Both the position numbers and the translations under genes were made by a program. A DNA stretch of 64,000 nt from JAIBJN01 sp963838795 (GTDB lineage: Bacteria > Actinomycetota > Thermoleophilia > Gaiellales > Gaiellaceae): positions 310,001 to 374,000 of the forward strand of contig CAWISL010000005.1 in NCBI GenBank assembly GCA_963838795.1, read 5' to 3'. Below the pieces are notes generated by a model, which ran no database searches, was not told the DNA's origin, and saw nothing but the letters and a program-made list of their open reading frames with translations. How positions within the stretch are numbered: position 1 is the stretch's first letter; each line of letters starts with the position of its first letter. Of this stretch, positions 24,254 through 31,925 are shown piece by piece.

Positions 24254-25693
24254 CTATGCAGCCTCCGTCACCGGCTCGCCCTCGGCATGAGGCTCCGGCG
24301 CCGCGGACTTGAGGAGCAGGCCGCCAACCACCGCCCCGGCGGCGGCGAAGACCGCACCGACCAGGAAAGCAACGTGATAGCCGCTGTTCAGCGCGACGAG
24401 CGAGTCCTCGCCGGAGGCGAGCAGGTCGTCGGTGCGGGCCGCAGCCAGGCTCGCGAGAACGGCGAGGCCGAGCGCGCCGCCCATCATGAACGAGGTGTTG
24501 ACGACGCCCGATGCGAGCCCGGCCTCCTGCGGCGCGACCCCGCTCATCGCGGCGAGCAGGATCGGGTTGAAGCCGATGCCGGCGCCGAGGCCGACCGCCA
24601 GTGTGGCCGGGAGCACGTCGATCACGAAGCTTCCGTCCACGGGCGCGCGGGCGAAGAGGAGCAGGGAGAGCGTCATCAAGCCCAGTCCGACGAGCAGCGG
24701 TGGCTTGATGCCGAACCGCATGACGAGCTTGTCGGAGTAGAGCGACGAAGCGCCCCAGATCACCATCGAGGGCAGGTAGGCGAAGCCGACCTCGAGAGGG
24801 GTGTAGCCGAGCACTTTCTGGAGGTAGAGGGCGGAGAGGAAGAAGTATGCGAAGAGCCCCGCGGCCATGAGGATGCCGACCACGTTGGCGGCCGAGACGT
24901 TGCGGTTGCGGAAGAGCCCGAGCGGCACGAGCGGCGAGGCGATCCTGGCCTCGCGCACGAGGAAGAGCCCGAGCAGCACGACCGCACCCCCGAGCATCCC
25001 GAGCGTCTGAGCCGACGTCCAGCCGATCCGGTTCCCGTTGACGATCGCGTAGACCGCGAGCATCAGCGAGGCGGTGATCAGGACGGCGCCGGCGACGTCG
25101 AGCCGACTGCCTCCTGCGATGCCCGGAGCCGCCGGCAGCAGCCGCAGGGAGAGAGCGAAGACGAGCGCCCCTACCGGGAGGTTGACGAGGAAGATCCAGT
25201 GCCAGTTGAGCACGTCCGTGAGCACCCCGCCGAGCAGCACGCCGGCGACACCGCCGCCCGAGAGGACGAAGCCGAAGATGCCCATCGCCTTCGCCCGGTC
25301 GGCTTGCTCGGTGAAGAGGGTCATGACGAGCGAGAGCGCCACCGCGGCGACCAGCGCACCGCCGAGCCCCTGCACGGCGCGCGCCGCCACCAGCTGGCCC
25401 TGCGACGCGGCCAGTCCGCAGGCGAGCGACGCAAGCGTGAAGAGCGAGATCCCGACCAGGAACATGCGCCGCTGGCCGAACAGGTCGCCCAGCCGGCCGC
25501 CGAGCAGGAGGAAGCCGCCGAACGTGAGCAGGTAGGCGTTCACGACCCAGGCGAGGGACGTCTCCGAGAAGCCGAGGTCGGCCTGGATCGACGGCAGCGC
25601 GACGTTGACGATCGTCCCGTCCAGGACGATCATCAGGTCGCCCAGGCAGAGGACCCAGAGGGCGAGCCAGCGAGTTCGGCTGTTCATGGTCAC
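24254..25693 (-). CDS. MFS drug:H+ antiporter, DHA2/EmrB-QacA family (14 helices)
   Basis: 479 aa multidrug-type efflux protein with about 14 transmembrane helices. Family motifs: DLMIVLDGTIVNVALPSIQ in helix 1 (motif D1), GGRLGDLFGQRRMF (motif A), ARAVQGLGGALVA (motif B) and GFVLSGGGVAGVLLGGVL (motif C). The Asp in helix 1 is as in QacA/EmrB. C-terminal tail is acidic and cytoplasmic. It is 28 bases upstream-to-downstream of the DrrA gene on the same strand, so the region holds two exporters side by side. Substrate unknown. Confidence 0.93.
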   Translation of the reverse strand: MTMNSRTRWLALWVLCLGDLMIVLDGTIVNVALPSIQADLGFSETSLAWVVNAYLLTFGGFLLLGGRLGDLFGQRRMFLVGISLFTLASLACGLAASQGQLVAARAVQGLGGALVAAVALSLVMTLFTEQADRAKAMGIFGFVLSGGGVAGVLLGGVLTDVLNWHWIFLVNLPVGALVFALSLRLLPAAPGIAGGSRLDVAGAVLITASLMLAVYAIVNGNRIGWTSAQTLGMLGGAVVLLGLFLVREARIASPLVPLGLFRNRNVSAANVVGILMAAGLFAYFFLSALYLQKVLGYTPLEVGFAYLPSMVIWGASSLYSDKLVMRFGIKPPLLVGLGLMTLSLLLFARAPVDGSFVIDVLPATLAVGLGAGIGFNPILLAAMSGVAPQEAGLASGVVNTSFMMGGALGLAVLASLAAARTDDLLASGEDSLVALNSGYHVAFLVGAVFAAAGAVVGGLLLKSAAPEPHAEGEPVTEAA

Positions 25694-25777
25694 TGCGATC
25701 GTCCTTTCGGCGGAGCTCGAGGTCGGTCTCGAGGGATCAGACCGTCAAACGAAGCGGAACTCATCGGTCTTCCGTCG

Positions 25778-26188
25778 ATGACTTTGGCCGCCTCGGCCGG
25801 TCATGTCTCGCAGATGGCCCCAGGGCCGACCACGATCGTCCTCTCCCTCGGCGGCCCGCTCGCCCGAGCCGACCTGCCCGCGCTCTGCGACCGCGGGCGC
25901 GCCCTCCTGGACGCGAGCGGCGCCGACGTCCTCGTCTGCGATGCGAGCGGGCTCGCGGAGGCGGACGCCGTCGCGGTCGACGCCGTCGCCCGGCTCCAGC
26001 TCACCGCCCGGCGGCTCGGACGCCGGATCTGCGTGCGTCACGCCCCGATGGAGCTTGAGGAGCTCCTGCGACTGACCGGCCTGGCGGAGATCTGCGGCCT
26101 ACGCGCGAAACTCGAGCGGGAGCCCGAAGAGCGGGAAGATCCTCTTCGTGTCGAGGAAGAAGGTGAGCTCCTCGATCCGTCCGCCTGA
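25778..26188 (+). CDS. STAS-domain protein (anti-sigma-antagonist or MlaB-like)
   Basis: 136 aa. A STAS-like fold is suggested by TTIVLSLGGPLARADLPALCDRGRALL, a strand with Asp/Ser (VLVCDASGLAEADAVAVDAVARL; the first Ser of ASGL is the usual phosphorylation region), and RRICVRHAPMELEELLRLTGL. Such proteins antagonise anti-sigma factors or belong to lipid transporters. The last 90 bases overlap the end of the convergent ECF sigma gene, and the tail (EREPEEREDPLR) is Glu/Arg-rich as expected from antisense overlap. ATG 25814 is an alternative start. Confidence 0.62.
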   Translation: MTLAASAGHVSQMAPGPTTIVLSLGGPLARADLPALCDRGRALLDASGADVLVCDASGLAEADAVAVDAVARLQLTARRLGRRICVRHAPMELEELLRLTGLAEICGLRAKLEREPEEREDPLRVEEEGELLDPSA

Positions 26189-27094
26189 GAGCTCCAGCAC
26201 CTGCAGCGCCCAGGGCTCGTAGCCCTCGCCGCCGGGGACGGGACGGTACTGCCCGAATGCCGGCGAGCCGTTCGCGGCCAGCGTGGGAACGACGCGCGAG
26301 TTGCGGCAGGTGATCCCCGGCCCGATCCACCAGGTGAGAATGTCCTCTCGGCCCCTCAGCCAGAGGTCGTAGGGCGGCATGGACTGGGTGGCGTCCTCGT
26401 GGATCAGGGATGTGAGCGCCTCCATGTCGTAGCGCTCGAAGGCCTCGACGTAGCGGTCGAGGAGGGCGCTGGTCTCCGCGTCCAGCTCGTCGGCCTGGCA
26501 GCCCCCCTCGACGTCCGCGGACTCGAGGGTCGCCCTGGCGCGCTGGAGGGCGCTGTTCACCGACGCGACGCTCGTCTCGAGGAGCTCAGCGACCTCGGAG
26601 GCCTTCCAGCGCAGCACCTCGCAGAGGATGAGCACCGCCCGCTGGCGCGGCGGCAGCTGCTGCAGGGCAGCCACGAAGGCGAGGCGCACGGCCTCTCGCT
26701 CGACGGCGACCTCTGCGGGGTCTCCCTCCGGAAGGACATGGCCGGTGGGGATCGGCTCGACCCACGTCGCCTCGGGAAGCGTGTGCAGGTTGGCGATGTC
26801 GGGCTCCCCGGCGGGCCCGAGGTCCATGGGCCGGGCGCGCCGCTTGCGGCCGTTCAGGAGATCGAGGCACACGTTCGTGGCGATGCGGTAGAGCCACGAG
26901 CGCAGCCCCGACCGGCCCTCGAAGCGCTCGAAGCTCCGCCAGGCGCGCAGCAGGGTCTCCTGCACCGCATCCTCGGCCTCGAACGGCGAGCCCAGCATCC
27001 GGTAGCAATAGGCGGTGAGCTCCACGCGGTGCTGCTCGAGCCGGGCCTCGAGCTCACCGGCCTCGCGCGTGACCGTGAAAGACGAATCCCTCAC
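26099..27094 (-). CDS. ECF-type RNA polymerase sigma factor with C-terminal SnoaL-like domain
   Basis: Alternative sigma factor of the SigG/SigX5-like group (TIGR02960 type), in which an NTF2/SnoaL-like domain follows the sigma regions. Region 2 reads LTAYCYRMLGSPFEAEDAVQETLLRAWR and FEGRSGLRSWLYRIATNVCLD; region 4 reads LQQLPPRQRAVLILCEVLRW and SVASVNSALQRAR. From about residue 205 the SnoaL-like domain begins (LLDRYVEAFERYDMEALTSLI; YRPVPGGEGYEPWAL). 331 aa from GTG 27094, the expected size; GTG 27160 is an in-frame alternative reaching close to the divergent peroxiredoxin. No anti-sigma gene is adjacent. Confidence 0.88.
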   Translation of the reverse strand: MRDSSFTVTREAGELEARLEQHRVELTAYCYRMLGSPFEAEDAVQETLLRAWRSFERFEGRSGLRSWLYRIATNVCLDLLNGRKRRARPMDLGPAGEPDIANLHTLPEATWVEPIPTGHVLPEGDPAEVAVEREAVRLAFVAALQQLPPRQRAVLILCEVLRWKASEVAELLETSVASVNSALQRARATLESADVEGGCQADELDAETSALLDRYVEAFERYDMEALTSLIHEDATQSMPPYDLWLRGREDILTWWIGPGITCRNSRVVPTLAANGSPAFGQYRPVPGGEGYEPWALQVLELSGGRIEELTFFLDTKRIFPLFGLPLEFRA

Positions 27095-27192
27095 GGGGGA
27101 CCATGGTACGCAATCCGCGCGTTCGGCTGCCGCTACGCGGTCGTTATCCTTCTTGGGCACGCTGGGGCTCGCAAGCCATCACAGGAGGAGAC

Positions 27193-27883
27193 ATGGGAAC
27201 GACAACCCAGGAGCCGGCAACCGCGGCTCGTCTGCAGCTGGGAAGCGAGGCACCGGACTTCGAAGCCGAGACGACGGAGGGCCGCATCCGCTTCCACGAG
27301 TGGCTCGGCGACTCGTGGGCGGTGCTCTTCTCGCACCCGAAGGACTTCACGCCGGTCTGCACGACCGAGCTCGGGTACATGGCGAAGATCAAGCCGGAGT
27401 TCGACCGTCGCGGCGTGAAGGTGATCGGCCTCTCGGTCGACGCGCCCGAGGGCAAGGAGGCATGGGCGGACGACATCGAGGAGACGCAGGGTCATCGCCC
27501 CAACTACCCGATCATCGCGCGACGCCGACTTCGCCGTCTCGAAGCTGTACGGGATGCTGCCGGCCGACACGAGCGGCGATCCGGGCGAGCGCACGCCGGC
27601 CGACAACCAGACGGTGCGGAACGTGTTCGTCATCGGCCCCGACAAGGCGATCAAGCTGATCCTCGTCTACCCGATGACGACCGGCCGCAACTTCGACGAG
27701 GTCCTGCGCGTGCTCGACTCGCTGCAGCTGACCGCCACGAAGAAGGTGGCCACGCCCGCGAACTGGAAGCAGGGCGATGACGTGATCATCGCCGGCTCGG
27801 TCAGCGACGAGGCCGCCAAGGAGCTCTGGCCGGACGGCTGGGAGTCGCCCAAGCCCTACATCCGGATCGTGCGGCAGCCGTAG
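27193..27883 (+). CDS. 1-Cys peroxiredoxin, Prx6 type (frameshifted near 27520)
   Basis: Peroxide-reducing enzyme. AGGAGG lies 8 nt before ATG 27193. The catalytic site is HPKDFTPVCTTELG with Cys56. The frame is good to NYPIIA; then one extra base near 27520 turns ADADFAVSKLYGML into RRRLRRLEAV. The correct continuation is in the next frame: TPADNQTVRNVFVIGPDKAIKLILVYP, TTGRNFDEVLRVLDSLQ and the Prx6-type C-terminus NWKQGDDVIIAGSVSDEAAKELWP. Corrected length is about 229 aa, typical for Prx6. A terminator-like hairpin follows at 27914. Confidence 0.85.
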
Positions 27884-27913
27884 CGCTCTGAGCACGCCTT
27901 CAAGCGATACGAG

Positions 27914-27937
27914 AAAGGCCCGCACGAGCGGGCCTTT
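27914..27937. terminator. intrinsic-type hairpin after the peroxiredoxin gene
   Basis: Perfect 10-bp stem AAAGGCCCGC / GCGGGCCTTT with a 4-base loop (ACGA), 30 bases after the peroxiredoxin stop. It may act in both directions; on the minus strand it would lie just after the tRNA fragment at 27943. Confidence 0.7.
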
Positions 27938-27942
27938 CGAGT

Positions 27943-27984
27943 TAGCGGGGGCAGGATTTGAACCTGCGACCCCCGGGTCATGAG
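27943..27984 (-). repeat. 42-bp 3' fragment of tRNA-fMet (possible attachment site)
   Basis: 40 of 42 bases equal the 3' part (anticodon loop to discriminator) of the intact tRNA-fMet at 29822-29895, in the same orientation. The two differences are C for T at one base in the variable-loop region and one in the anticodon loop side. No 5' half follows, so this is not a working tRNA. Such a duplicate of a tRNA 3' end is the usual trace of site-specific integration. Confidence 0.7.
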
Positions 27985-28020
27985 ATCTGAGGTTCTGAAT
28001 GATCACTCTGAGCTGTGCGA

Positions 28021-28043
28021 GTGTTCAGGAATGTCGCTTGAAC
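28021..28043 (+). repeat. short direct repeat, copy 1 (partner at 29109)
   Basis: GTGTTCAGGAATGTCGCTTG and three further bases; matches 29109-29131 at 17 of 23 positions with the core GAATGTCGC identical. It lies upstream of the quinone-reductase gene; the partner lies just after it. Confidence 0.4.
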
Positions 28044-28131
28044 GGGGTGCGCTTCCGGGCGCCGGTCGAGTCAGATCGGAGCTCCGTGCTCTACTTTCGC
28101 AACGGCCTCACTTCGGATCGAAAGGACACAG

Positions 28132-29055
28132 ATGCGCGCCTTCACGCTCGACAGCTTCGACAGCGCCCCTCGTTTCCGCGACGACCTCCCGATACCGACC
28201 GTCGGGGCCGACGACGTGCTCGTGCGCGTCCAAGCCTCATCGGTGAACCCCGCCGATGCAGCGATCGCGTCCGGGATGCTCAAAGGGATGGCCGAGTACG
28301 AGTTCCCGGTAACGCTCGGACGCGATTTCGCGGGCGTCGTCGAGCAGGTCGGCGCGAACGTCAGCCAACACGCAGCCGGGGATGCGGTCTACGGGTTCGT
28401 TCGTCACGCCAGTCCGGCCGTGCACGAGGGAAGCTGGGCGGACTACGCAGTCGTTCCCCAAGGCTTGGTGGGGCGGAAGCCCGCGAGTGTCGATGTTTCA
28501 TCCGCCGGGGTTGCGCCAGTCGCGGGCCTGACTGCTATCGCCGGACTCGATGCCCTCGAACTGTCGTCAGGTGAGAGCGTTCTAATCATCGGGGCAACCG
28601 GAGGCGTCGGCACCTTCTTCGTCCAGCTCGCGGCAGCGGCAGGGGCACACGTGATCGCTCCCGCCCGCGACGACGACCGCGAGTATCTCGACGAGCTTGG
28701 AGTCAGCGAGGTCCTCGAGCGCGACTCCGATCTCATCGAGCAGGTCAGGGAGCGCTTCCCCGAGGGCGTCGACGCGCTTCTCGACCTCGTGTCCTTCGCT
28801 CCCGATGCCTCCGTGCTCAAGGAGGGCGGGCGGTTGGCCTCCCCCCTTGGTGCGGCCGGAGAAGGGCCAGGACGCGCGAACGTAATGGCATCGGGAACTA
28901 CCGAGAACCTCGAGCGTCTCGCGACCTTCCTGGAAACCGGTGCGCTGCGCCCGAAGATCCAAGACACGTATCCGCTCGAGCAAGCCGGCAGCGCCCTCGA
29001 GTCCCTCACGGGCACCCACACGCGGGGGAAGCTGGCCATCGCGAACGCCTCCTAA
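28132..29055 (+). CDS. NADPH:quinone reductase-like zinc-independent alcohol dehydrogenase (MDR family)
   Basis: 307 aa medium-chain reductase of the quinone oxidoreductase type. N-terminal GroES-like domain (VLVRVQASSVNPADAAIASG; TLGRDFAGVVEQVG), then the cofactor fold with ESVLIIGATGGVGTFFVQLA, which is the AxxGGVG NADPH motif. There are no structural zinc cysteines, as in quinone reductases. AAAGGA precedes ATG 28132. Codon use looks somewhat less GC-biased than its neighbours by eye. It lies inside the interval bounded by the tRNA-fMet repeats, so may be acquired. Confidence 0.9.
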   Translation: MRAFTLDSFDSAPRFRDDLPIPTVGADDVLVRVQASSVNPADAAIASGMLKGMAEYEFPVTLGRDFAGVVEQVGANVSQHAAGDAVYGFVRHASPAVHEGSWADYAVVPQGLVGRKPASVDVSSAGVAPVAGLTAIAGLDALELSSGESVLIIGATGGVGTFFVQLAAAAGAHVIAPARDDDREYLDELGVSEVLERDSDLIEQVRERFPEGVDALLDLVSFAPDASVLKEGGRLASPLGAAGEGPGRANVMASGTTENLERLATFLETGALRPKIQDTYPLEQAGSALESLTGTHTRGKLAIANAS

Positions 29056-29108
29056 CGAGACAGGTATGTAGGTCGAACCTCCCGAGTAGAGCCCTTTCGG
29101 GTGGGCCA

Positions 29109-29131
29109 GCGTTCGCGAATGTCGCCTTAGC
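29109..29131 (+). repeat. short direct repeat, copy 2 (partner at 28021)
   Basis: GCGTTCGCGAATGTCGCCTT and three more bases. Shares the identical core GAATGTCGC with copy 1. The pair brackets the quinone-reductase gene. Confidence 0.4.
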
Positions 29132-29134
29132 GGC

Positions 29135-29593
29135 TCAGGCCTCCGGATGGCCCTCGTCGTAGTGCGGGAGGCCGTCATCTGGGATGTCATCCCAAGGCGC
29201 CCGCGAGGCGACGAAGGTGTGGAACTGCGGGCGGATGCCGGGCTCGCCGTCGAGCGACCCGAGGCGGATGGCGACTTCGTCGCCCTCCGGCCATTCCGCG
29301 CCGAACAGGCTCGAGCCGCAGACCGAGCAGAAGGCCTTCACTCGGCCGCCGTCCGGCCTGAAGACGCGGATCAGCTCCTCACCAGCAAGCATCCGGAACG
29401 CCGCTCGCGGGATGCGCCCCTGCGTTTCGCCGAAGGCGCCCGAGTGCTTACGGCACCGCGAGCAGTGGCAGTGATTGGCCCAGCGGAAGGGCGCCGTCAC
29501 CTCGAAGCGGACGCCACCGCAGAGGCACGAGCCGTGAAGTGGGCTCTCCGGGCTCGGCTCTGCGGCCACGTCAGGTGGAGTCGGCCTGGTCAC
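29135..29593 (-). CDS. GFA-family protein (Gfa-like CENP-V/Mss4 zinc fold)
   Basis: 152 aa. Named after the glutathione-dependent formaldehyde-activating enzyme, though most relatives have no proven activity. Zinc cysteines: GSCLCGGVRFEV (C23, C25), HCHCSRCRKHSGAFGE (C42, C44, C47), and FCSVCGSSLFG in the second half. Typical PFxFxxHCHCSRCRKxxG layout. Convergent with the quinone-reductase gene, 79 bases apart, within the tRNA-bounded interval. The 228 bases upstream to the tRNA carry only a terminator. Confidence 0.9.
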   Translation of the reverse strand: MTRPTPPDVAAEPSPESPLHGSCLCGGVRFEVTAPFRWANHCHCSRCRKHSGAFGETQGRIPRAAFRMLAGEELIRVFRPDGGRVKAFCSVCGSSLFGAEWPEGDEVAIRLGSLDGEPGIRPQFHTFVASRAPWDDIPDDGLPHYDEGHPEA

Positions 29594-29794
29594 GACGGAA
29601 GCCTAGATCCTCTTCGGGATCAACGGAGCCACATTCGAGAAGTCGGACCGCGGCGTGGGCGAGCGTGCTCTCGCCCGAGTCGCGCCATTGAGGAGGCTTG
29701 ATCGGCCGGAACCGAGGTCAGAAAGACCGGACCCATCCCTCAGAGGCAAAAATTGGGCAAAAGTTAGCGCGGGCGATCACCGGACGGAAACAGA

Positions 29795-29818
29795 AAAGCC
29801 CCGTTTCCAGGGCTTTTC
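29795..29818. terminator. hairpin terminator of tRNA-fMet
   Basis: AAAAGCCC / GGGCTTTT stem of 8 bp with an 8-base loop, just past the 3' end of the minus-strand tRNA-fMet. On the minus strand the stem ends in TTTT. Confidence 0.75.
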
Positions 29819-29821
29819 CAG

Positions 29822-29895
29822 TAGCGGGGGCAGGATTTGAACCTGCGACCTCCGGGTTATGAGCCCGGCGAGCTACCTGACTGCTCCACCCCGCG
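29822..29895 (-). tRNA. initiator tRNA-Met (anticodon CAT)
   Basis: 74 nt cloverleaf, minus strand. Starts CGCGGGGTGGAGCAG; anticodon arm CCGGGCTCATAACCCGG with three G-C pairs next to the loop, an initiator hallmark; T arm GCAGGTTCAAATCCTGC. Position 1 (C) faces U72, a non-Watson-Crick pair, as expected of an initiator. CCA is not encoded. A hairpin terminator follows. Confidence 0.93.
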
Positions 29896-29910
29896 GCGCA
29901 GGCGCAAGGA

Positions 29911-29916
29911 TAGCAT
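29911..29916 (+). promoter_or_regulatory. predicted -10 element (TAGCAT) for the gene at 29924
   Basis: TAGCAT, then 7 nt, then GTG 29924. No Shine-Dalgarno sequence. Same geometry as other leaderless-type starts in the window. Confidence 0.4.
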
Positions 29917-29923
29917 CACATTC

Positions 29924-30244
29924 GTGCCCTGGTGGACCTGGCTTTGCCTCGGGATCTTCCTGCTCGCGCTCATGGCGGCGGCGGTGTTCGCGGCCTTCGC
30001 GTTCGGCCGGATGAAGCGCCTGGGCGCCGCATCCGCGGCCATCCGGGCCAAGCTCGACCAGGTCACACTCCTCGCGGAGGAGATCCAGACGAAGCAGGAG
30101 AGGAGCCAGGAGCACCTGGAGGAGCTGCAGCGCCACCGCGCTCGGACGGAGGCCTCAATCGCCAGGCTCCGGGTGCTGACGTCGGCGCTCTCGGAGGCGA
30201 CCGGCCAGCCGCGCCGGCTGAAGAAGCGCTACCTGTCGAAGTGA
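29924..30244 (+). CDS. small membrane-anchored coiled-coil protein
   Basis: 106 aa. One N-terminal helix (WWTWLCLGIFLLALMAAAVFAA) then a cytoplasmic helical, probably coiled-coil, stretch rich in Glu/Gln/Arg (KLDQVTLLAEEIQTKQERSQ, EHLEELQRHRARTEAS). Basic C-terminus (RRLKKRYLSK). GTG 29924 was chosen because upstream sequence belongs to the tRNA gene. The stop overlaps the Ppx/GppA start by 4 bases, so the two are coupled. Family not recognised. Confidence 0.72.
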   Translation: MPWWTWLCLGIFLLALMAAAVFAAFAFGRMKRLGAASAAIRAKLDQVTLLAEEIQTKQERSQEHLEELQRHRARTEASIARLRVLTSALSEATGQPRRLKKRYLSK

Positions 30245-31173
30245 CCCGCGTCGGGGCGGTCGACCTGGGGACGAACTCGACGCGGCTGCTGGTCGCGGAG
30301 GTCGACGACGACGTCGTGCACGAGGTCGAGCGCCGGCTGACGATCACCCGCCTTGGCGAGGGAGTGGACGAGCGACGCCTCCTCCTGCCGACCGCGCTCG
30401 CGCGTGTTCGCAATGCGCTGGCCGACTACCGGCGGCTGCTCGAAGCCTCGGGCGCCGAGCGCACGCTGGCGGTGGCCACCAGCGCCGTCCGCGACGCCGA
30501 GAACGGCGAGGCCTTCCTCGGGGAGATCGAGTGGAGCTACGGCTTCGACACGCGGCTCCTGAGCGGCGACGAGGAGGCACGACTGACCTTCGCAGGCGTC
30601 CGGGCGGGACGCGAGCTCGCACCGGACACGCTCGTGGTCGACGTGGGTGGCGGCTCGACGGAGCTCGTCCTCCCCGAGTGGCACCGGAGCCTCGATCTCG
30701 GCTGCGTCCGCCTGACCGAGCGCTTCCTCCGCTCGGACCCGCCGACGCCGGACGAGCTCGACGCGTGTCGCGAGCACGTTCGCGCGCTGCTTCCGGGAGA
30801 GCCGAGGCCTGCGCACGCGATCGGCGTCGCCGGCACGGTGACGACGCTGGCCGTCCTCTCGCTCGGCCTCGACAAGGAGGATCCAGCGCTCGTTCACGGC
30901 CACCGGCTGACGAGGTCCTGGATCGACGCGGAGTCCGAGAGGCTCGCAGGGCAGCCGGTCTCCGAGCTCAGGCAGATCCGCGGCCTGCACCCCGACCGGG
31001 CGCCGGTCATCGTCGCGGGAACGCTGGTCGTCGCCGAGATCCTGCGCCATTTCGGCCTGGCCGAGCTGGAGGTCAGCGAGCACGACCTGCTGCATGGCGC
31101 CGCGCTCGCGGCCGCGGAGCTGCCCGCGCGCGCCGAGGGGCCCGCCCCACCGGGCGCCTATACCTGCTGCTAG
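30241..31173 (+). CDS. Ppx/GppA-family exopolyphosphatase/guanosine pentaphosphatase
   Basis: ASKHA-fold phosphatase acting on polyphosphate or pppGpp. GAVDLGTNSTRLLVAEV at the N-terminus is the first phosphate-binding motif; VATSAVRDAENG and LVVDVGGGSTELVL follow, then GVAGTVTTLAVL in the second lobe. 310 aa, the short Ppx1/actinobacterial form without the C-terminal HD domain. GTG 30241 overlaps the preceding stop (GTGA). C-terminal EHDLLHGAALA is typical of the family. Confidence 0.93.
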   Translation: MTRVGAVDLGTNSTRLLVAEVDDDVVHEVERRLTITRLGEGVDERRLLLPTALARVRNALADYRRLLEASGAERTLAVATSAVRDAENGEAFLGEIEWSYGFDTRLLSGDEEARLTFAGVRAGRELAPDTLVVDVGGGSTELVLPEWHRSLDLGCVRLTERFLRSDPPTPDELDACREHVRALLPGEPRPAHAIGVAGTVTTLAVLSLGLDKEDPALVHGHRLTRSWIDAESERLAGQPVSELRQIRGLHPDRAPVIVAGTLVVAEILRHFGLAELEVSEHDLLHGAALAAAELPARAEGPAPPGAYTCC

Positions 31174-31568
31174 TCGTCCTCGGGGGCGGGCGGCGGCTCG
31201 TCCTCGGCCAGGCGGCGCACGACCGGCTCGCGCGGGAGGACCCCCAGGAGGCGGCCGTGCTCGACCACCGCCACCCGCTCGAGACCGTGGTGGGCCATGA
31301 GCACGAGGGCCTCGTCGAGCGGCGTCTCGGGAGCGACCGTCGGCAGGTCGGGATCGGCAAGATCCCGTGCGGTGAGCTCGCGGAGGTCGCGTCCCTCGGC
31401 GACGGCCGCCACGATCTCCACCTCGCTGACCGAGCCGACGAGCCGCCCTCCGTCCGTGACGAGCACGTGCATCACCTGCGGCTTCGCGAGGACGCCGGCC
31501 ACCTCGCGCGCCGGCGCATCGGCCTGGAGAACGCGGGGGTCGGCGACGAGTGCCTCCCGGACGATCAT
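31170..31568 (-). CDS. CBS-domain pair protein
   Basis: 132 aa consisting of two CBS motifs: VREALVADPRVLQADAPAREVAGVLAK with HVLVTDGGRLVGSVSEVEI, and DLPTVAPETPLDEALVLMAHHGLERVAVVEHGRLLGVL. Stand-alone CBS pairs bind adenosine nucleotides and regulate partners. Acidic C-terminal tail. It converges with the Ppx gene (4-base overlap) and lies 9 bases after the NfeD-like gene on the same strand. Confidence 0.88.
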   Translation of the reverse strand: MIVREALVADPRVLQADAPAREVAGVLAKPQVMHVLVTDGGRLVGSVSEVEIVAAVAEGRDLRELTARDLADPDLPTVAPETPLDEALVLMAHHGLERVAVVEHGRLLGVLPREPVVRRLAEDEPPPAPEDD

Positions 31569-31577
31569 CGGCGGAGT

Positions 31578-31901
31578 CTACGCCGCGTGCTCCACCTGGA
31601 GGGTGAGCCCGTCGAGGGCGACGACCCGCACCTCCTCTCCCGTCGCGGCACCCTCCGCGCAGTGCGCGCGCCAGAGCTCGCCCTGGACACGCACCTGACC
31701 CAGAGGAGCGCAGGGCGTGACCACCCGGCCGGTGGCCCCGACCAGCGTCTCCGGTCCCATCTGAACGCGCCGGCGGCGCGAGTACCAGAGCCAGAAGCCG
31801 GTCTCGGCGATCTCGACGACCGCGGCCAGAATGATGACCGGGACGTCCCATTCGTCCGGCAGGACGAAGATCGCCAGCAGAATCGCGCCGATGAGGAGCA
31901 T
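31578..31901 (-). CDS. small NfeD-like membrane protein
   Basis: 107 aa. Two N-terminal hydrophobic helices (MLLIGAILLAIFVLPDEW; VPVIILAAVVEIAETGFWLWYS), a basic RRRR segment, then an OB-fold-like C-terminal domain (LVGATGRVVTPCAPLGQVRVQGELWRA) characteristic of NfeD short forms. NfeD proteins partner with stomatin/flotillin-like proteins, but none is seen here. ATG 31901 has no clear Shine-Dalgarno. Confidence 0.82.
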   Translation of the reverse strand: MLLIGAILLAIFVLPDEWDVPVIILAAVVEIAETGFWLWYSRRRRVQMGPETLVGATGRVVTPCAPLGQVRVQGELWRAHCAEGAATGEEVRVVALDGLTLQVEHAA

Positions 31902-31925
31902 CGGCCGGATTCTGCCCGCTGGTGC

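Noticed and set aside
24185..26188. 667-codon open frame on the plus strand
   Set aside because: Its first 500 codons are antisense to the clear MFS transporter gene and are Arg/Glu/Gln-rich without a fold; only the last 137 codons form the STAS gene.
27943..27984. a second functional tRNA-Met
   Set aside because: Only the 3' part is present; no D arm or 5' acceptor strand can be folded from the adjacent bases.
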